Positions 58,757-64,000 of a stretch of DNA of 64,000 nucleotides are shown one piece after another. A program made the translations under genes and the position numbers. Location: the NCBI GenBank assembly GCA_964007475.1, contig OZ023274.1, positions 32,746,861-32,810,860 on the forward strand. Direction: 5' to 3'. Numbering within the stretch: position 1 is the stretch's first letter; the number at the start of each line of letters is the position of its first letter. The notes under the pieces were generated by a model. It saw nothing but the letters and a program-made list of their open reading frames with translations, was not told the DNA's origin and made no database searches. The DNA comes from Hybos culiciformis (Eukaryota > Arthropoda > Insecta > Diptera > Hybotidae).

Positions 58757-59923
58757 ATGTCAGAATCTGGGAACAGTGACCAGCAACAACAACAACAACG
58801 TGATCAGATTTTTTCAACAGTAGCAACTTTAATAACAAACACAGGAACTGGGGGAATTGCCGATTTAACCGAAGTAAGAAATTTTTGATTAAAAAAATTT
58901 CAGTTGTAGAGGTGAAATTTGAGATCACCTAAAATACCTACTTACTTAGCGTTAGCCACCATCTAAATATCTATTCAATAAAATGAGGTTATTAAAAGTT
59001 TCGACGCGAACATGATTATCCAAAAATCTGCCTCACCTACCTACTTATTTTAATTTTCTATATGCGGCTATATAATTAGGTTATCATGTACCTATTGTAA
59101 ACGCAACATCGCGTTGGGTTACTTTTCTATCTAGGTTATTCAAAACTTGTCTGCCGTATAACCTACATTACCTATTTAGGCAGGTAAGTATCATCTATTT
59201 TAAAAATGCCATGCCTATCACATTCACTTTTTCTACTTATATATATTTTTTTGAAGGGGGCCGCAAAATTTGAAAGCCGGAAAGTGCTGTGAAAGTCATT
59301 AGATTACATGAAATGTACGGAATTTATTGAAATGTTTTTAAATTTTATGAAGAAATTTTACAGTCAATCCTTATGAACGATCCTAAAAATCAACTATAAT
59401 ATCAACCTATTCTATTCAATTATTTTTTCACTTGATATGAATGGAGAATACGATTTCAACGGTCTATTTATCCTAATTATAATTAATAACTATCATAATA
59501 ATTTCTCAAATTTAAATTATTTCAGAAATGTTACGATATGATTACATAATAATACTGAAAACATTCAGCTCCTTCTTCTACATCATAAAATCAACTTGAG
59601 ATTTCAGTTTTTTTTTTCAATTCATATATTAAATATTGATAAATATTTTTATCTATTTATAGTTTAATAAGCCAAATTGTGAAAATCCAACAACTTCACA
59701 ACCATCGACAACAACATCTGAGTCCAATATTCCAACTCCGACACAGCAATCTCAAGACAAAGAAGATAATAAAAATACGGCATTGTTAAATTACATTGTT
59801 TACACTGAAGAGTTTTTAGAGCCAAAAATTCAAAAAGAGAATCATTTAAGACGAATACAAAATTTGAGAAGAGAATTAAATTTTATTAAAGAAACCGAAT
59901 GGATGTATGATCCAATTGAATAA
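58757..59923 (+). CDS. Small two-exon protein, possibly APC/C subunit 16-like
   Basis: Exons 58757-58873 and 59663-59923 (GT-AG, phase 0) give 125 residues starting MSESGNSDQQQQQQRDQIF. The first half is Gln/Ser/Thr-rich and looks disordered. The second half is a predicted helix (LLNYIVYTEEFLEPKIQ ... RRIQNLRRELNFIKETEW) ending MYDPIE. The tail resembles metazoan ANAPC16, which has a short helix followed by an E(W)...PIE ending, but that similarity is judged by eye and is weak. No signal or membrane segment is present. It lies 74 bp before the helicase gene on the same strand, with no AATAAA between them. Confidence 0.6.
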
Positions 59924-59997
59924 TACAAAAAAAATTATTAAAATTCTCACTAAAACTTAATTTCACACAATTAATCAGTAAAAGAATTTTAAGAAAA

Positions 59998-62900
59998 ATG
60001 TTTTTATTAAGGCCAATTATACATTTTTTTAATCCTTCTGCAGCTAGAAAGGAATTAGAACGTGAATTTGAAGAATTGAATGAAGTTATTGAAAAAGAAA
60101 TTGAAGCTGAAAATTATTTTATTCCATTTCAGCGAGATAGTAATGTTTATGAACACAAAGAGGAGAGTGAAAAAATAAAAGAAATATCTGAAACTGATTG
60201 CTCTAAAGGAACTGGTAAATTTTGATTTCTACATATCACAATCTTTCTATCCTATTTTTGTTATAATAATGTTTTTGTTTTGCTATTATTAGTTTGTCAA
60301 AAAAGTTTCAACACCTAGGAGCAGCGTACTTAACTATTTGTTTGTGGCCAAGTTAGTCTAGACAAATTGAATATTCAATTAGTTGCAAATCCCACTGTTT
60401 CCTTTTACAATCAAAATTAATTTATTTGCTTTAACTCGAGAACAATACGTGTAGTGAAAGAGTCTAAAACTCCATTTCAAGTAATTTTCGTCTAATCTGA
60501 TTTTATTATTTTGTAGGTATTATTACACAAATTAATGGTGATCGTGCTGTAATTAATAATGTTTTACATTTTAATATAAATCATGTGAGCACAAACCTTT
60601 TAAGTGATTTACAAATTGGGTGCAAAGTTGAGTACTTAGCTTATAAAATGAAATGCACAGATGATGAAGACGATGAACAAATTCGAGTCAGAAAAATTCT
60701 CAATATAATTGAATATGCTTTTGAAGCTCCAACGGAAGAGTATTTAGATATCGAAGCATCAGATTTACAAAGGAAACAACCCGAATATTTTCAAAAACAT
60801 AAACATAATTATTTAGGCATTGTGATTGAAAAAACTCGGCTTCGATTAATTGTAAAATCGGATGAAAATATTTCTGTTGAAATGGACTCAGTTTCAATTG
60901 ATTTTGTACCCCAATTAGGTGATTTAGTTGTAGCTCACTGTTATGTACAAACTGACAAAAAATTCACTGACACAGCCGGCGAAATATTGGAAGTGTTTGA
61001 ATTAACGGCTCATCGTACTGATTCTCGAAAATGTTATATTTCTGAAGTTGGAGACAATTATGGAATTTTTGAAGAAGAACAAATTTATTTTTTATTTGAT
61101 ATTTTAGATGGAACTTATAAACCTTCAGCTGGAGATTTAGTTGAAATTGAATGCATTGAAAACGATGGAGCTCATTGTAATAAAATTGTAGAGAAATGCA
61201 CATGGCGTTGTACTAAAATTAAAATTTTGGAAAAAAAGAGAGAAGACCAAAAAAATAATGAATATGATGAAATATTAGCTTCGATGTTATCAAATAAAAA
61301 TGGTATTGAAATAACTGATAATTTTCATATAAAGTTGTCAGATTTGAATAAAAAGAAAGAGTTTTGTTTGGATGTGAAAAATAATGGTAAGTTAATTTTC
61401 CATTAGAGATTATAGAATCAATTTCGATTTTCCGAACAATAAGCTATGACATTATTATATCTTTTTTCACTTAGTTATAAAGGACTATACTTTTTTTAGG
61501 TTCGATATTTTCCTGTCATCTTGTAACTGTCGACATTAAATATTGGTGTTTGAAATTTTTAGAACAAATGTATTGAGATTATAATTATAATTCTGAGACT
61601 TCTACTTCTAATTAGTTGTATTATAGACATAAATAAAGAAAATCATTGTTAAATTTTTGATTTTAATTTTATAGGTAAAATGCCACATAAAATCATATCA
61701 TGGCATTTCAAAGGGAAAAAACACGAATCACAGCTTAGACTCAAAAGTCCAACCAATAATGACCCAATTTACTTGGACATTAATGATGTATTTACGTTCG
61801 AGTTAATAGCAGAGGCTAAAAATATTGGACTAAGAGAAGAATATTTCGAAATAGTTTTTGATAAACAACTCGAATCTGAGGAGAAAATTTTTTATCAATT
61901 TCGTATTGGCCGAAAAATTGCCGTTGATGTTGGTAATCAGTCAATGTCTGACTATAAAGTAGATGTTATTAAATACAGTAGGCGAGGTGGTAAAACTCAA
62001 AATCGTTATCAATGTGGCATAATTGTTGAGACAATGCGAAAACGTTTTATAACACCTGGGGTTGCTCCCAATATACGTCCTCGCTTTGTTGAAAATCGCC
62101 TAGGTTACTTTGCAGTACCAGAACGCTTACAAGATGCCGTGTGGAAGTCTAATGATCGCAAGGATATGGAAGAAAGAATCGAAGAAATATCGCACAGCAT
62201 GGCAAAAAACTTGTCTTCCAACAATTATGTTCCAAGATTTGAAACTTTATTGCATTTAGAGGAAATCGAACAAGGTATTCAAATGCGACAATATGACAGG
62301 CAACGTGCTCATTTCACCCGCGAAGGTGAATATCTTCGTCTCAATATCGATAATTTAGCTGAAAAAAGACCATCATTGGTGATAGGTGACAGTTTACAAG
62401 CTGTACCAATCGGTACTCAAACTAATAACGAAAAATCAAACGAAGGATACCAAGCTTACATTCACAAAGTTATGTTTGATTATATTTTAGTCAAATTCAA
62501 TAGCAATTTTCATCAGAAATACAATGGAGAAGATTATCGTTTATATTTTCAATTTTCACGTTCAAGTTTCCGGAAACAACATCATGCTCTTTTAAATGTG
62601 AAGAAAGTTTTTGGTGATGAATTTTTATTTCCAACAAGAATTTTGTGTAAAGATTCACCTCAAATTGACTGTTATTTAGATAATGAGAATGAGTTAATTT
62701 TAAGTTCAACTAAGAAAAAATTTGAATGGTTCAATCCTAAATTGAATTATGTACAAAAAATAGCAATTAGAAATGTTTTGCGTGCTGAAGCTAGACCAAT
62801 GCCTTATATAATATTTGGACCACCTGGTACCGGAAAAACAATGACATTAATTGAAATTATTTTACAACTAGTACGAAATTGTTCAAAATCAAGAATATTA

Positions 62901-64000
62901 GGTATACAAAATTTCTTTCCGTTATATACCATACATTTTATTGTATAATTTTAACTATCAAAAATTAACTAATATAAATAAAATTATTAATGAATAATAA
63001 TTGTAAAAATAATTTTACATGCTTTTTTAGAATTTTGATTCATTAAAAATAAATAAAAAAAATAAATTTTAAAAACAACGTTTTTATAACGGAATAAAAT
63101 AACTAAAAAGTAAAAAATATAATCAGATAATAATTGATAACCTCATACCGATTTCCCTGAAAATTAATTCTCACGAAAAACGTGGGGCGCGTGAGATAAA
63201 CAATATTGATAAAAATGTTCAATTTTAGGCGCCCCACGTTTTTCGTGAGAATTAATTTTCAGGGAAATCGATATGAGGTTATCAATTATTATCTGATTAT
63301 ATTTTTTACTTTTTAGTTATTTTATTCCGTTATAAAAACGTTGTTTTTAAAATTTATTTTTTTTATTTATTTATTTATTTTTTCCTTTTTAATCTTATTT
63401 GAATCGAATTTAGCCATAAAAATATAAATTTTGAAATTTGTTGTATAGCCCCTAATTGAGCCCTGGCGTAACAGTTGAGGGCCTTTCAATATCCAGTTTT
63501 TTAAATAGGCTTTTCGTGTCGAACGCTACAACATTTTATCGGAATATAAGTAAATTCCAAAACCGGCTTCTAAGGTAGCCCTCCCGTCGGAGCCTCGGAT
63601 GAAAATTTCTAATATTCTATAACCATTTCGGATCCCAATGCTACTTAAGTTCAAAATTTCAGCCAAATCGGTACAGTGGCATGATTTCGGAATCAGTAGA
63701 ACCATGGATAGAACCGTGGAACCACAAAAATTTTTACATTATGTTGCATTGTCATCCATTTCCGACCTATGCTCCAATTTTCGAGCCTCTATCTCATCTA
63801 GAATTGCCTGAAAAATTGATTACAAAATTTGTACCGAACAACAAAGTGAACTAATAAAAACGTTTTAATAAGAAAATAATATTTATGATTTTTAGTTTTT
63901 TTTTATTTTAAGGCAAATCGACTTGAATTGCTGATATATATTTATTAAATATTCTGAAAGATATTGTCTTTAATTGTTAATTTTTTTTTCAGTTGCTGCA
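59998..64000 (+). CDS. armi: Armitage/MOV10L1-type SF1 RNA helicase, 3' truncated
   Basis: Exons 59998-60214, 60517-61386, 61675-62901 and 63993->64000 are in phase (GT-AG). About 774 residues are visible. The N-terminus begins MFLLRPIIHFFNPSAARKEL. From residue 73, repeated OB-like beta domains (GIITQINGDRAVINNVLHFN; later CYISEVGDNYGIFEEEQIYF) match the MOV10L1/Armitage N-terminal region, absent from MOV10. The Upf1-like helicase core starts near LNYVQKIAIRNVLRAEARPM with the Walker A GPPGTGKT at 744-751. The last visible exon opens VAA, fitting the next motif. Armitage is a cytoplasmic helicase needed for primary piRNA processing. The stop and helicase motifs II-VI lie beyond the window. 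Confidence 0.9.
63047..63372. mobile_element. Fold-back element with 144-bp near-perfect arms (armi intron 3)
   Basis: 63047-63190 and 63229-63372 are reverse complements with one mismatch noted (cataccgat against catatcgat), around a 38-base loop. The inner ends are cgtggggcgc / gcgccccacg. The high arm identity suggests a recent insertion or gene conversion. No ORF is present. Confidence 0.88.
63440..63700 (-). mobile_element. Fragment of the Helitron-like repeat family (armi intron 3)
   Basis: It shares aacgctacaacattttatcg, aaaccggcttctaaggtagc and caaaatttcagccaaatcgg with the copies at 36128-36868 (opposite orientation) and 46318-48216. Both termini are missing. Confidence 0.6.

Noticed and set aside
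58656..58928. Antisense ORF over the first exon of the small plus-strand gene
   Set aside because: Shadow frame of the CAA-repeat exon, with no splice or family support.
1..64000. tRNA, rRNA or other structured RNA genes
   Set aside because: None could be recognised by eye. A covariance-model search would be needed to exclude them.

Overview
This is eukaryotic, almost certainly insect, nuclear DNA. The genes have short GT-AG introns in very AT-rich sequence, there are many degenerate class II transposons and one LINE, and the protein set is animal: the kinetochore subunit NDC80, mitochondrial ribosomal protein S35, two importin-4 paralogs and an Armitage/MOV10L1-type piRNA helicase. The order cannot be fixed from sequence alone. 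No prokaryotic or CRISPR features were seen.

Positions 1 to about 30,465 form one very large inverted repeat. The left arm (1-14962) and right arm (15180 to about 30465) are near-identical reverse complements on either side of a run of exactly 200 N (14963-15162). Each arm carries NDC80 and MRPS35 head to head, followed by about 8.6 kb of non-coding DNA with minisatellites, CCGGGATTTT-type repeats, hairpins and nested hAT-like elements. The arms differ by scattered SNPs, a few amino-acid changes and length variants. This suits two haplotypes falsely joined at a scaffold gap at least as well as a true genomic palindrome. The left arm runs off the window start inside the last NDC80 exon, so only the right-arm NDC80 is complete.

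From 30.8 to 55.5 kb lie two tandem, same-strand (minus) importin-4 genes with identical six-exon architecture and full-length reading frames (1064 and 1085 residues by my splice model). Between them sits a decayed LINE (about 38534-44099) with EN, RT and RNase H domains, a target-site duplication, a TAATG stop-start junction between its ORFs and a (CCTAA)4 tail. The introns of both importin genes hold Helitron-like, hAT-like and TA-flanked inverted-repeat elements.

From 55.8 to 57.9 kb is a dispersed GTCGCC/CGAC-rich repeat interrupted by two younger insertions. It is followed on the plus strand by a small two-exon gene that may be ANAPC16-like, and 74 bp further on by the Armitage/MOV10L1 helicase gene, which runs off the right end. 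A near-perfect 144-bp-arm fold-back element lies in its third intron.

Several genes here act in cell division, nuclear import or the germline (NDC80, the importin-4 pair, the piRNA helicase, possibly an APC/C subunit). They are separate transcription units on both strands, and nothing in the sequence shows that they form one functional system.
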